Of a stretch of 64,000 nt of DNA, positions 26,103 through 34,465 are shown in pieces. The notes under the pieces were generated by a model. That model ran no database searches, had not been told where the DNA came from, and saw nothing but the letters and a program-made list of their open reading frames with translations. This stretch comes from Lachnospiraceae bacterium (GTDB taxonomy: Bacteria > Bacillota > Clostridia > Lachnospirales > Lachnospiraceae), in contig CAJSZQ010000007.1 in the NCBI GenBank assembly GCA_910574185.1, positions 1-64,000 on the forward strand. Direction: 5' to 3'. Made by a program: the position numbers and the translations under genes. Numbering within the stretch: the stretch's first letter is position 1; each line of letters opens with the position of its first letter.

Positions 26103-26840
26103 ATGGAAAATAAAGTATTAAATTATGTAGAATATTTAAAGAATGAAAAAAGGATTTCTGTAAACACAGAGATGGCTTATCGTCGTGATTTGATGAAGCT
26201 GGTAAGATTTCTTGAATCTCAGGAAGTTCGGGATATTGAGAAACTTACGGTTACCAATTTGAATTCCTATATGCTATATATGGAAAAGCAAGGATTAACC
26301 AATACGACCATTTCCAGGAATGTTGCATCCATAAAAGGATTTTTTCAGTATTTGAAAAGGCAGGGAATGATTGAGGAGGATGTATCTGAGACTCTGGTAA
26401 GTCCGAAGATTGAGAGACACGCTCCGAAGAGCGCTTCCAAAGAAGATGTGAAGAAGGTACTGGCAGTGCCTACAGGGAAGACGCCGAAGCTGCTTCGGGA
26501 CAAGGCAATGATTGAGCTATTGTATTCTACCGGAATCATGGTAGAAGAATTGGTCAGCTTAAAGATTGAAGATATTAATATGGAGTTGGGATATCTTCAG
26601 TGTCATTTTGATGGTAATCAGAATGCCTATCCTTTGGACAGACAGTCCCAGAAGGCGATGAGAGCTTATTTGAAGAATGGGCGCGATAAGCTGCTTAAGG
26701 GAACAGAATCGGATGTACTTTTCCCGAACATTTCCGGGAAAAAGATGAGCCGTCAGGGATTTTGGAAGATTCTAAAAGGTTATGCGGCAAAGGCTGGAAT
26801 TAAGGGGACCATTACTCCAAGCATGCTGAGACATTCTTAG
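26103..26840 (+). pseudogene. XerD-like tyrosine recombinase, truncated and without catalytic residues
   Basis: 245 residues resembling XerD: an N-terminal SAM-like core-binding domain (about 1-95) and the start of the catalytic domain. The first catalytic arginine, normally in TGLRVSEL, is Met (TGIMVEEL, about residue 145); the beta-hairpin lysine region reads HFDGNQNAYPL without GKGNKER; the H of HxLRH is Ser (TPSMLRHS); and translation stops right after RHS, so the final His and the nucleophile Tyr are missing. The following DNA (26841-26940) shows no remnant of that part. It is either a decaying xerD or a structural, non-catalytic paralogue kept in the nudF-spoIIM locus. The open frame is otherwise intact. 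Confidence 0.75.
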
Positions 26841-26943
26841 AATATTGCAAAATCATCTTTAAACGTTCGTAGTTCGGGATGTATACCTAAGGGGGCGCAC
26901 CTGTCAGAAAGCAAACAAAATAAAGAAGGCTATATGAAAGAAT

Positions 26944-26975
26944 GTCACATCCCATTACAGGATGTGACTTTTTTT
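26944..26975. terminator. Terminator at the convergent xerD-like / spoVB-like junction
   Basis: GTCACATCC (26944-26952) pairs with GGATGTGAC (26960-26968), followed by TTTTTTT on the plus strand. The spoVB-like gene's last codons and stop (26955-26957) are inside this hairpin, its tail KKSHIL being encoded by one arm. Confidence 0.85.
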
Positions 26976-28280
26976 GGTTAAATAATAGATGCACAGAAGG
27001 AAGAGAATCAGCTGAGAAGCGAGCAATCCCCACAGATATCCTTTGATGCCCAAAAATGGAATACATAAGAATACGCTGAGAATACGCACAGTCAGGCTGA
27101 TGGAATTGAATAAAAAGGACTGGCTGGTTTTTCCAAGACCATTGATAATACTGATTAAATTACTGTTTGTGTAAAGAAAAGGACAAATCCATGCCAGTGT
27201 GATAATAAAGTCGCCTGCCATGCTGCTGTGGAAAATGTATGTGCCGATAAAACGGCCGGTGATAAGGAGACCGATACAGCAGAGGCTTCCCAGAAGAAAA
27301 CATCCGCCGGCGGCTTTTTTCACTAACTGATTTAGTTCCCGTCTGTTGTCGGCAGCCTGCAGCTCGGCGATGGCAGGCAGCATCATAGATGCGATAGAGT
27401 TGGTGATGGCAGAGGGAAACATAACGCAGGGAAGAGCCATTCCGGTTAAAACGCCGTACATACTGAGAGAATGGCTGGTGTCCATGCCGTAGGTACGAAG
27501 CTGTACAGGAATGGATACTGCCTCTATGCTCTGCAGAATATTCAGGAGAATCCGGTTGGCAGTAAGTGGTACGGACAGTCTCAACAACTCGGTAAGCGCT
27601 GAAGGTATTGACAGGCCCGATGTTTTTGCCGGAGGACACAGGATTTTCTGTCTGCATCGAAGCATATATATGCAGATTCCGGCAGAAGCCATTTCTCCAA
27701 TTGTCAGGCCAGCTGCAGCGATGAGGATACCCGGCGGATTTCCCTCAGAGGTAAACAGAAGAAATAGAAGGTAAACTCCAACAACACGTACAATTTGTTC
27801 GAGAAGCTGTGATACTGCAGGAATCTCAGTCTGTTTTAACCCCATGTAATAGCCGCAGATACAACTGTGGACAGAGGCAAATGGAAAGGCATAGGAGAGC
27901 ACCACAAGCAGGGAAGCGCAACGTTTTTCGCATAGGAAGTGAACGGCAATAAATTCTGCGTTCTGCTGAGTGAGAAGCATGACGATAACAGACAGGCATA
28001 CGGATAAGCTCATACCGATATAAAGAATTTGTTTTGCCTGAGCATGTTTGCTTACTGCTGATTTTCTGGCGACACATCGGGATATGGCAGTCTGGATACC
28101 CGCGCAGGTAAGAGAAAAACCAAGGGCATAGACAGGAAATATCAATTGATATAATCCGACTCCCTCCTCCCCGAAGCTTCTGCTCAGGAAAATGCGGTAA
28201 AAGAATCCGATGATTCTTGTGGCGAATCCAGTTATCGTAAGAATAAAGGCGCCTTTGATAAGTGTTTTTTTCTGCGACAT
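26955..28280 (-). CDS. SpoVB-like polysaccharide/lipid flippase (MOP superfamily)
   Basis: Membrane flippase of 441 residues with about 12-14 hydrophobic segments, beginning with KGAFILTITGFATRIIGFFYRIFLSRSFGEEGVGLYQL, the typical N terminus of stage V sporulation protein B and related lipid-precursor transporters (MATE/MVF group). In sporulation such proteins help move precursors for spore cortex or cell wall. Clostridia often have several paralogues, so exact SpoVB identity is not certain. Reads toward the xerD-like gene, with its stop inside the shared terminator. Confidence 0.82.
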   Translation of the reverse strand: MSQKKTLIKGAFILTITGFATRIIGFFYRIFLSRSFGEEGVGLYQLIFPVYALGFSLTCAGIQTAISRCVARKSAVSKHAQAKQILYIGMSLSVCLSVIVMLLTQQNAEFIAVHFLCEKRCASLLVVLSYAFPFASVHSCICGYYMGLKQTEIPAVSQLLEQIVRVVGVYLLFLLFTSEGNPPGILIAAAGLTIGEMASAGICIYMLRCRQKILCPPAKTSGLSIPSALTELLRLSVPLTANRILLNILQSIEAVSIPVQLRTYGMDTSHSLSMYGVLTGMALPCVMFPSAITNSIASMMLPAIAELQAADNRRELNQLVKKAAGGCFLLGSLCCIGLLITGRFIGTYIFHSSMAGDFIITLAWICPFLYTNSNLISIINGLGKTSQSFLFNSISLTVRILSVFLCIPFLGIKGYLWGLLASQLILFLLCIYYLTKKSHIL

Positions 28281-28296
28281 GCAATCCCTTTCCTTC

Positions 28297-28403
28297 GTTA
28301 CAGTTCAAATGCAAATTTATTTAGTCGGTAGTTTAACAGAATGTTACTCGGTCTGTTTAGGAATATATTTCTTAGTCAATCTGCGTCTCAAGTGAGCTGT
28401 AAC
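28297..28403. repeat. Decayed type B palindromic element
   Basis: 107 bp from GTTACAGTTCAAAT to GAGCTGTAAC. The centre AGAATGTTACTCGGTCTG matches the type B stretch GGAATGTTACTCCGTCTG. No target duplication is recognisable, so it is probably old or internally deleted. Confidence 0.55.
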
Positions 28404-28444
28404 CATAACTTTCGATATCCTTATAACTTATTCAAAAGTTTATC

Positions 28445-28473
28445 TTGACAGAACTCAAATGCGGTGATATTCT
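28445..28473 (+). promoter_or_regulatory. Promoter of the Rrf2-iscS-iscU operon
   Basis: TTGACA (28445-28450), 17-bp spacer, TATTCT (28468-28473), just upstream of a palindromic operator. Confidence 0.7.
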
Positions 28474-28483
28474 ACAAGAAGAA

Positions 28484-28511
28484 AAAATCCTAGTATTTTG
28501 CTAGGAATTTT
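28484..28511 (+). promoter_or_regulatory. Candidate Rrf2/IscR operator
   Basis: Inverted repeat AAAATCCTAG (28484-28493) and CTAGGAATTTT (28501-28511) around a 7-base centre, placed at about +5 to +32 of the predicted transcript and just before the Rrf2 gene. The position is right for autorepression by the Rrf2 protein. A T-rich flank means a weak terminator cannot be excluded. Confidence 0.55.
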
Positions 28512-28528
28512 AAAAAGAAGGTGAGAAA

Positions 28529-28987
28529 TTGAAGCTTTCGACTAAGGGAAGATATGGTCTGCGCGCGTTGATTGACCTTGCCAGGTATAGTGAAATGGAG
28601 CCGGTCTCTATCAGTTGCATCGCGGAGAGGCAGAATTTATCAGAACGATATTTGGAGCAGTTAATGTCTCTGCTTAAGAAGGCGGGATTAATTAAGAGTA
28701 TCCGGGGCGCCGGTGGCGGTTATGTACTGGCGAAGGATGCAGGTGAGATATCGGTTGGAGACGTTCTGCGGGCGTTAGAGGGGAGTCTTGAACCAGTGGA
28801 ATGCGCGGGGTACGATTCGGATGAGGAGTGCGCTGCATCCGGCGGATGCGTAACCAAATATGTATGGAAACGAATTAATGAGAGCATTAATCAGACGGTA
28901 AATGAGATGAAGCTTGATACATTAGTTGAAGAAAGCAAACAGCTTTCGGCCTGTGATAAGGAGAAGCCGAAGGCTTGCAATAATTAG
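28529..28987 (+). CDS. Rrf2 family transcriptional regulator (IscR-like)
   Basis: Winged-helix regulator of 152 residues that probably senses Fe-S or cysteine status and controls the following iscS-iscU genes. It starts at TTG 28529 (MKLSTKGRYGLRALIDLA, the usual Rrf2 start), with AAGGTGAG upstream. The recognition helix region is LSERYLEQLMSLLKKAGLIKSIRGAGGGY (about 38-66). Three cysteines, in VECAGYDSDEECAASGGC (about 90-107), match the cluster-binding position of IscR. The C terminus has two additional cysteines. The palindrome at 28484-28511 is its likely operator. Confidence 0.88.
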   Translation: MKLSTKGRYGLRALIDLARYSEMEPVSISCIAERQNLSERYLEQLMSLLKKAGLIKSIRGAGGGYVLAKDAGEISVGDVLRALEGSLEPVECAGYDSDEECAASGGCVTKYVWKRINESINQTVNEMKLDTLVEESKQLSACDKEKPKACNN

Positions 28988-28999
28988 GAGGACAAGAGG

Positions 29000-30184
29000 A
29001 TGGAGAAATTGATTTATCTGGATAATGCGGCAACGACGAAGACAGCGCCGGAGGTTGTGGAAGCTATGCTTCCGTATTTTACCGAGAAGTTCGGCAATCC
29101 TTCCAGCGTATACAGCTTTGCTTCAGGGAATAAGGATGTCATCACAAAGCAGCGGGAGACGATTGCAAAGACGCTTGGAGCAAAGTCTAATGAGATATAT
29201 TTTACTGCCGGAGGCTCGGAGTCGGATAACTGGGCGCTGAAGGCGACTGCAGATGCTTATCAGGATAAAGGAAATCATATTATCACGACAAAGATTGAGC
29301 ATCATGCCATTCTCCATACGGCGGAATATTTGGAAAAGCGTGGTTTTGAGGTAACATATCTGGATGTGGATGAAGACGGCGTGGTTCGCTTAGAGGATTT
29401 GGAGGCGGCTATCCGTCCGACGACCATTTTGATTTCCGTGATGTTTGCTAATAACGAGATAGGAACCATCCAGCCAATCAAAGAAATCGGGAAGATTGCT
29501 CATGAAAAAGGGATTCTTTTCCATACCGACGCGGTACAGGCGTTTGGTCAGGTTCCGATAGATGTAGACGAGTACCATATTGATATGCTCAGCGCCAGCG
29601 GTCATAAGTTAAACGGACCCAAAGGAATCGGTTTCCTCTACATCCGAAAGGGAGTGAAGATTCGTTCCTTTGTTCATGGGGGAGCGCAGGAGAGAAAGCG
29701 CCGGGCAGGAACAGAGAATGTGCCGGGTATTGCAGGACTTGGCGCGGCAGTTTCAAGGGCGGTGCGTACCATGGAGGAACGTACGGCAAAAGAGATAGAA
29801 TTAAGGAACTATCTGATTGAACGTGTAATGAATGAGATTCCCTATACGAAGCTGAACGGACACAGAGAGAACAGGCTTCCGAATAACGCCAATTTCAGTT
29901 TCCGTTTTATCGAAGGAGAAGCTCTTTTAATTAAGCTGGACATGAAGGGAATCTGCGGCTCCAGCGGTTCGGCGTGTACGTCAGGTTCGTTAGACCCTTC
30001 CCATGTGCTGCTGGCAATCGGACTGCCTCATGAGATTGCCCATGGCTCGCTCAGACTTACGTTAAATGAGGAGATTTCAAAGGAAGACATTGACTATGTG
30101 GTAGACAGTCTGAAGGAGATTGTAGCAGACTTACGCTCTATGTCGCCATTATATGAGGATTTTATCAAAAAGGAAAATAAATAA
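29000..30184 (+). CDS. iscS: Cysteine desulfurase (NifS/IscS type)
   Basis: PLP enzyme that takes sulfur from cysteine and supplies it for Fe-S clusters and tRNA thiolation. 394 residues starting MEKLIYLDNAATTKTAPEVVEAM. The PLP lysine is in SASGHKLNGPKG (about residue 200) and the persulfide cysteine in the mobile loop GSSGSACTSGSLDPSH (about 325). AGGAGG precedes the start. It lies 12 bases after the Rrf2 gene and 50 bases before iscU; with mnmA downstream it probably serves both cluster assembly and 2-thiouridine synthesis. Confidence 0.95.
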   Translation: MEKLIYLDNAATTKTAPEVVEAMLPYFTEKFGNPSSVYSFASGNKDVITKQRETIAKTLGAKSNEIYFTAGGSESDNWALKATADAYQDKGNHIITTKIEHHAILHTAEYLEKRGFEVTYLDVDEDGVVRLEDLEAAIRPTTILISVMFANNEIGTIQPIKEIGKIAHEKGILFHTDAVQAFGQVPIDVDEYHIDMLSASGHKLNGPKGIGFLYIRKGVKIRSFVHGGAQERKRRAGTENVPGIAGLGAAVSRAVRTMEERTAKEIELRNYLIERVMNEIPYTKLNGHRENRLPNNANFSFRFIEGEALLIKLDMKGICGSSGSACTSGSLDPSHVLLAIGLPHEIAHGSLRLTLNEEISKEDIDYVVDSLKEIVADLRSMSPLYEDFIKKENK

Positions 30185-30234
30185 AGAATCATTCGTTATG
30201 ATAAAAGATTAAGATAATTAGGAGGAATTTGACA

Positions 30235-30678
30235 ATGTATACAGAGAAGGTTATGGACCATTTTCAGCATCCGAGAAATATGGGAGAAATCGAAAACGCC
30301 AGCGGCGTAGGTACTGTTGGCAATGCAAAGTGCGGAGATATTATGAGAATTTATCTGGATATTGATGAGAATCAGATTATTCAGGATGTAAAGTTCAAAA
30401 CATTTGGATGCGGCGCGGCAGTAGCGACCAGCAGTATGGCGACTGAGCTTGTAAAAGGTAAGAACATCAAAGAGGCTATGGAAGTTACCAATAAGGCAGT
30501 GATGGAAGCTCTCGACGGACTTCCGCCGGTGAAAGTACACTGTTCGCTTCTTGCGGAGGAGGCGATTCATGCGGCGCTCTGGGATTATGCTGAGAAACAT
30601 GATATTAAGATAGAAGGACTTTCTAAGCCAAAGTCAGATATCCACGAAGGCGAGGAAGAGGAAGAAGAGGAATATTAA
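30235..30678 (+). CDS. iscU: Fe-S cluster assembly scaffold IscU/NifU
   Basis: Scaffold on which [2Fe-2S] and [4Fe-4S] clusters are built. ATG 30235 is preferred over a TTG at 30229 because GGAGG lies 9 bases before it. Three ligand cysteines are present: GNAKCGD (about 36), FGCGAAVATSS (about 62) and VHCSLLAEEA (about 105). The typical Asp beside the first cysteine is kept (KCGD). 147 residues including an unusual acidic C-terminal tail EGEEEEEEEY. It follows iscS and precedes mnmA in one operon. Confidence 0.94.
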   Translation: MYTEKVMDHFQHPRNMGEIENASGVGTVGNAKCGDIMRIYLDIDENQIIQDVKFKTFGCGAAVATSSMATELVKGKNIKEAMEVTNKAVMEALDGLPPVKVHCSLLAEEAIHAALWDYAEKHDIKIEGLSKPKSDIHEGEEEEEEEY

Positions 30679-30695
30679 GAAGGATTTGGTTATCC

Positions 30696-31784
30696 ATGAA
30701 TGGGAAAAAAGTAGTGGTAGGAATGTCCGGAGGCGTGGATTCTTCCGTAGCGGCTTATCTGTTGAAGGAGCAGGGCTATGAGGTAATCGGAGTTACCATG
30801 CAGATTTGGCAGGATGAAGAAGAAACGCTTTTGGAGGAAAACGGTGGATGCTGCGGCTTAGAGGCTGTGGAGGATGCCAGAAGGGTTGCCGTTAAACTTG
30901 GGATTCCTTACTATGTGATGAATTTTAAATCTGAGTTTCAGAAATCTGTGATTGACTATTTTGTGAATGAATATATAGCTGGCAGGACGCCCAACCCTTG
31001 TATTGCCTGTAACCGTTATGTAAAATGGGAATCGCTTCTTAAGAGGAGTTTATCAATCGGAGCGGATTATATTGCTACAGGTCATTATGCGCGAATTGAA
31101 CGGTTAGCTAACGGCAGGTATTCTCTGAAAACTTCTGCCGGGGACAAAAAAGACCAGACCTATGCTCTATATAATCTGACCCAGGAGCAGCTTGCAAAGA
31201 CGCTCATGCCGGTGGGGATGTATGAGAAGGAAGAAATACGGAATCTTGCCAAAAAGCTAAATCTTCCAGTGGCGCACAAGCCAGACAGCCAGGATATCTG
31301 CTTTGTCCCGGACGGAGATTATGCTTCTTTTATAGAGAGGGAGCGGGATGTTGCATTTCCGGAAGGAAATTTTGTTACCAGAGACGGAATTGTGGTAGGG
31401 AAGCACAAAGGTGTAATTCATTATACAGTGGGGCAGCGAAAGAGGCTTGGTATTGCGTTAGGCTATCCAGTCTTTGTTCTGGAGATACGTCCTGAGACTA
31501 ATGAAGTTGTAGTCGGGCGAAGAGAGGAATCTCTGATTAGACGTGTAAGGGCGGACAATTTAAACTTTATGTCAGTAGAGGACTTAACTGAACCAAGACG
31601 GCTGTGGGCGAAAATCCGTTATAACCATAAGGGCGCATGGTGCATGGCGCAGAAGACGGGAGAAAATGAGATTTGCTGCACCTTTGATATCCCTCAGCAG
31701 GGGGCGGCTCCAGGACAGGCTCTTGTTCTCTATGACGGAGAATATGTGCTTGGGGGAGGAACGATTACAGGAGGGGAACTATGA
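30696..31784 (+). CDS. mnmA: tRNA 2-thiouridylase MnmA
   Basis: ATP-dependent enzyme that puts sulfur on uridine 34 of Lys, Glu and Gln tRNAs. PP-loop SGGVDSSV at residues 10-17. The two catalytic cysteines are in TPNPCIACNR (about 102) and SQDICFVPDGDY (about 200). 362 residues, normal length. Placement directly after iscS-iscU fits direct sulfur supply from the cysteine desulfurase. Its TGA overlaps the ATG of the next gene by 4 bases (ATGA). Confidence 0.95.
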   Translation: MNGKKVVVGMSGGVDSSVAAYLLKEQGYEVIGVTMQIWQDEEETLLEENGGCCGLEAVEDARRVAVKLGIPYYVMNFKSEFQKSVIDYFVNEYIAGRTPNPCIACNRYVKWESLLKRSLSIGADYIATGHYARIERLANGRYSLKTSAGDKKDQTYALYNLTQEQLAKTLMPVGMYEKEEIRNLAKKLNLPVAHKPDSQDICFVPDGDYASFIERERDVAFPEGNFVTRDGIVVGKHKGVIHYTVGQRKRLGIALGYPVFVLEIRPETNEVVVGRREESLIRRVRADNLNFMSVEDLTEPRRLWAKIRYNHKGAWCMAQKTGENEICCTFDIPQQGAAPGQALVLYDGEYVLGGGTITGGEL

Positions 31785-32587
31785 TGAGAGCGGATATGCA
31801 TATGCATTCGAGTTTTTCCAGCGATTCTGATGCCAGACCGGAAGATATGGCGGAGGCGGCCATTGCAAAAGGGCTGGAGATTATATGTTTTACTGACCAT
31901 TATGATAAGGATAATTTCGACTGGGGACCGGAGGATATTTTTGATGAGGAGCGTTATTTTGCAGAAATGCCGGTTCTCAGCGAGCGATACAGGAGGAGAA
32001 TTGATATTCGAGTTGGTGCGGAAATAGGGTTTAGGCCTTATCTGGGAGAATTTTACCGGGAATTTACAGAGAAGTATCCGCTGGACTTTGTGATTGGTTC
32101 CGCCCATTCCGTACAGGGCCATGACGCGGCTTCAAAGAGGATTTACAGCGGACGGACAGACCAGGAGGCTTACCGGATATATTTTGAAGAAATGCTTGAG
32201 GATGTGCAGAAGATTAAGTCCTATGATGTGCTGGGTCATATGGATTATATGGTGCGCTACAGTAATCAGGGGGTAAAAAGTTACTGCTGTGATGATTACA
32301 TGGATGTGATTGACGCGATATTGAAGCAGGTAATTTCCGATGGGAAGGGAATTGAGCTGAATACTTCCGGGTTGAAGTATGGAGTTGGTTTTGCGCACCC
32401 CCATGGCGTGATTTTAAAACGCTATCATGAGCTTGGCGGAGAGATTATAACAGTAGGATCAGACGGACATATCCCGGAGCACATTGCTTATGATTTTCAT
32501 TTGGCGGACGAGATTCTTAAGGAAAATGGATTTCGCTATTATACAGTATTTCGGGAAAGAAAGCCGGAATTTATTCCATTATCTTAA
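31781..32587 (+). CDS. PHP-domain phosphatase, histidinol-phosphatase (HisJ) family
   Basis: Metal-dependent phosphoesterase of 268 residues. The PHP motif 1 ADMHMHSSFSSDS is at residues 4-16; other metal ligands are seen in FTDHYD (about 38), EIGF (about 86), SAHSV (about 108), HMDYM (about 150) and SDGH (about 228). The family is usually annotated as histidinol-phosphatase, the penultimate step of histidine synthesis, but no his genes are near, so another phosphoester may be the substrate. Coupled to mnmA by a 4-base overlap. A terminator follows at 32611. Confidence 0.8.
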   Translation: MMRADMHMHSSFSSDSDARPEDMAEAAIAKGLEIICFTDHYDKDNFDWGPEDIFDEERYFAEMPVLSERYRRRIDIRVGAEIGFRPYLGEFYREFTEKYPLDFVIGSAHSVQGHDAASKRIYSGRTDQEAYRIYFEEMLEDVQKIKSYDVLGHMDYMVRYSNQGVKSYCCDDYMDVIDAILKQVISDGKGIELNTSGLKYGVGFAHPHGVILKRYHELGGEIITVGSDGHIPEHIAYDFHLADEILKENGFRYYTVFRERKPEFIPLS

Positions 32588-32610
32588 AATAAGAATAATT
32601 TACATAAAAG

Positions 32611-32638
32611 GTTTGTGCGAAATGCGCAAACTTTTTTT
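32611..32638 (+). terminator. Terminator of the isc-mnmA operon
   Basis: GTTTGTGC (32611-32618) pairs with GCGCAAAC (32624-32631), followed by seven T residues. Confidence 0.85.
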
Positions 32639-32713
32639 ACGTTTTTGAATCCTTTTCCTATACCTGGTTCGTTATATTATATAGACGACACAAAAATAGT
32701 CGTTTCCCTTTAA

Positions 32714-32941
32714 GTTGCAGTTTGCTGAGTATCAGGCTTGCCCGGAACGCTTCGGCACAGGGTGCGGGGCGATTAAGAGACGCATTTAATGGAAGTGAAA
32801 TCCCTGCTTATGTAGTCTTAGGAGCGAAGGCATTCCTGAGCTTCTTAGACTACGTTAGCAGAGAGTTCACTGGAATGTTGTCTTGCCCCGCGCCCTGTGC
32901 CAAAGTGTTCTGGGCAAGCCTGATACTCAGCAAACTGTGAC
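32714..32941. repeat. Palindromic element, type E (type B core with different arms)
   Basis: 228 bp from GTTGCAGTTTGCTGAG to CTCAGCAAACTGTGAC. Arms of about 60 bases pair nearly perfectly (for example ATCAGGCTTGCCC and GGGCAAGCCTGAT; CACAGGG and CCCTGTG). The centre, with CTTAGGAGCGAAGGCATTCC and GACTACGTTAGC, matches the core of the type B elements, while the outer arms are unrelated to type B. No target duplication seen. Confidence 0.75.
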
Positions 32942-32991
32942 GGGATAATCTATCTGGGGATAGGGGGACGCCCTTAAAGGAGAATATCTTA

Positions 32992-33543
32992 ATGCGCGAA
33001 GAGGTATTGATTAAGAATTTACTGGCTGGAGATTCTTCTGCTATGGATGAACTGGTGCGCATGTATTATCCGGAAATACTCCGGTACTGCATGTGGCATG
33101 CGCCGGACGCATATTTAGCGGAGGACGCGGCCCAGGAGACATTTTTAAAAGCAATTAAATATTTGGGCAGGGGCCGGTTTTCAGGAAAATTTAAGAGTTT
33201 CCTGTACAAAATCGCAGTGAATACCTGTATAGACATGCACAGAAATAAATGGCGGGAACATGTGTCTTTTGAGTGTATCAACTGTGAGATGGATTATGTG
33301 GAGACTGGATTTGAGGATGCGGCGGATAAGCTGATGATTGAAGAACTGGTAAGAAGGTTGGAACCTGCCATGCAGGAGGTGGCGATACTACGGTTCAGGC
33401 AGGATTTGAAACTGCGGGAAATTGCAGTAATTATGGAAATGCCTATGCGTACGGTACAATCAAAATTACGGCAGGCATTGAAAGAAATAAAAGTCGAGTT
33501 GTTGAAAGGAGGGACGGCAGATGGAAAAAAAGACAGAAAATAG
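32992..33543 (+). CDS. RNA polymerase sigma factor, ECF (sigma-70 family)
   Basis: Alternative sigma factor of 183 residues with region 2 (about 18-85, including DAAQETFLKAIKYL) and region 4 (about 120-170, LKLREIAVIMEMPMRTVQSKLRQALKEIK). ECF factors steer RNA polymerase to stress or envelope genes and are usually held by a membrane anti-sigma factor. The following membrane-protein gene begins 23 bases before its end, so the two are coupled and that protein is the likely partner; the ABC exporter genes further on are likely targets or cargo. Ribosome site AAAGGAG. Confidence 0.88.
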   Translation: MREEVLIKNLLAGDSSAMDELVRMYYPEILRYCMWHAPDAYLAEDAAQETFLKAIKYLGRGRFSGKFKSFLYKIAVNTCIDMHRNKWREHVSFECINCEMDYVETGFEDAADKLMIEELVRRLEPAMQEVAILRFRQDLKLREIAVIMEMPMRTVQSKLRQALKEIKVELLKGGTADGKKDRK

Positions 33544-34291
33544 AATTAGAAGGGCGTTCGCGGCGAAAGAACAGGTAAAGGAGCAGTCGGTAAACAATAT
33601 GATTCTGCTTGCCAGAACCCATTGGAATGAGAATATACGAAAAGAGAATATTCATTTTTCCAGATTTTTACTGGCGCAGGTTCGATATATCGGATGGAAA
33701 ATATGGATAATTGAGTTAGTGGTTACAATCATACCTGTTTTTATACTGTTTAAGTTTTTGGGATGGCATACGATTACGCAGACAACGGCTGTATTTCTGC
33801 TTTGTTGTTTGACGATTGCCATATCCATGCTGTGTATTCCGTTTATTTATCGCTCCATCTATTACCAGATGTATGAGATAGAAGCTGCTACGTTCTTTTC
33901 CATTAAAAAGCTTCTGTTATCCAGAATTATGATATTGTCGGTGGGGGAACTGGTGGGAATTATCGGCGTTGGTATTGTGATGTCCTACAATACGCCTGTT
34001 GATTTCAGAAACAGCATGGTTTGTATGTTGTTTTTGTTTGGAGCAGTCTGGAATGGAGTATTGCGGTTGGTCAGGAAGGTGGAAATGGAAAAATTATGCC
34101 GGTATTTTCTGGCATATGGATTCGGACTTCTTTTTGTCATGACGATGCTTGTCAGATTCCAACAGCACGCTTTTGACGGAACATTTTATACAGAAATTTT
34201 TCTGGGGAGCTGTATTTTTCTGGGATATGGCGTCTATCAGGGGCGTTTACTTGCGAGATGGTCGGAAGACGTCTGCTGTGTACGAGCATAA
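33521..34291 (+). CDS. Membrane protein coupled to the ECF sigma factor, possible anti-sigma factor
   Basis: 256 residues: a charged cytosolic N terminus of about 60 residues, then about six hydrophobic helices (about 63-81, 86-110, 130-160, 165-185, 200-215, 222-240). I see no zinc-finger anti-sigma motif and recognise no family. It starts inside the sigma gene (AAGGAGGGA site) and so is co-translated with it. Its role as anti-sigma or as sensor is inferred from this coupling only. After it come a palindromic repeat and an ABC-2-type exporter. Confidence 0.6.
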   Translation: MEKKTENRIRRAFAAKEQVKEQSVNNMILLARTHWNENIRKENIHFSRFLLAQVRYIGWKIWIIELVVTIIPVFILFKFLGWHTITQTTAVFLLCCLTIAISMLCIPFIYRSIYYQMYEIEAATFFSIKKLLLSRIMILSVGELVGIIGVGIVMSYNTPVDFRNSMVCMLFLFGAVWNGVLRLVRKVEMEKLCRYFLAYGFGLLFVMTMLVRFQQHAFDGTFYTEIFLGSCIFLGYGVYQGRLLARWSEDVCCVRA

Positions 34292-34308
34292 CCTATACTG
34301 ATTTCCGA

Positions 34309-34420
34309 TACGTTTCACGCAGGATAAATTTCCATCCTGCAAGGCGGAGAAATGAGGCGTGCGGTGGCTGTGTCGATTGACGACAACGCGGCAGATGGAA
34401 ATTTAGACAAGTGAAACGTA
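34309..34420. repeat. Inverted-repeat element, type F
   Basis: 112 bp bounded by perfect 10-bp ends TACGTTTCAC / GTGAAACGTA; the arms extend inward through GATAAATTTCCATC and GATGGAAATTTA with a few mismatches. It has no GTTAC ends and no visible target duplication, so it is a different family from types A-E. It separates the sigma/membrane pair from the ABC genes. Confidence 0.7.
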
Positions 34421-34465
34421 CGGTTAATTCGTGTGAGTTATACTAGAATTAGGAGGATTAGAAAT

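Larger units (their letters stand above)
32588..32991. other. Intergenic region before the ECF sigma gene
   Basis: 404 bases holding the terminator at 32611, an AT-rich stretch with TTATATTATATAG (32671-32684) that could contain a -10 element, the 228-bp palindromic element (32714-32941) and the ribosome site AAAGGAG before 32992. No clear sigma promoter could be fixed. Confidence 0.65.

Noticed and set aside
33521-34291. Standard zinc-finger anti-sigma factor after the ECF sigma gene
   Set aside because: No HxxxCxxC motif in the N-terminal cytosolic part; only the coupling suggests a link.
34309-34420. Type F inverted repeat as a member of the GTTAC element family
   Set aside because: Its ends are TACGTTTCAC/GTGAAACGTA and no 8-bp flank repeat is present, so it is kept as a separate family.
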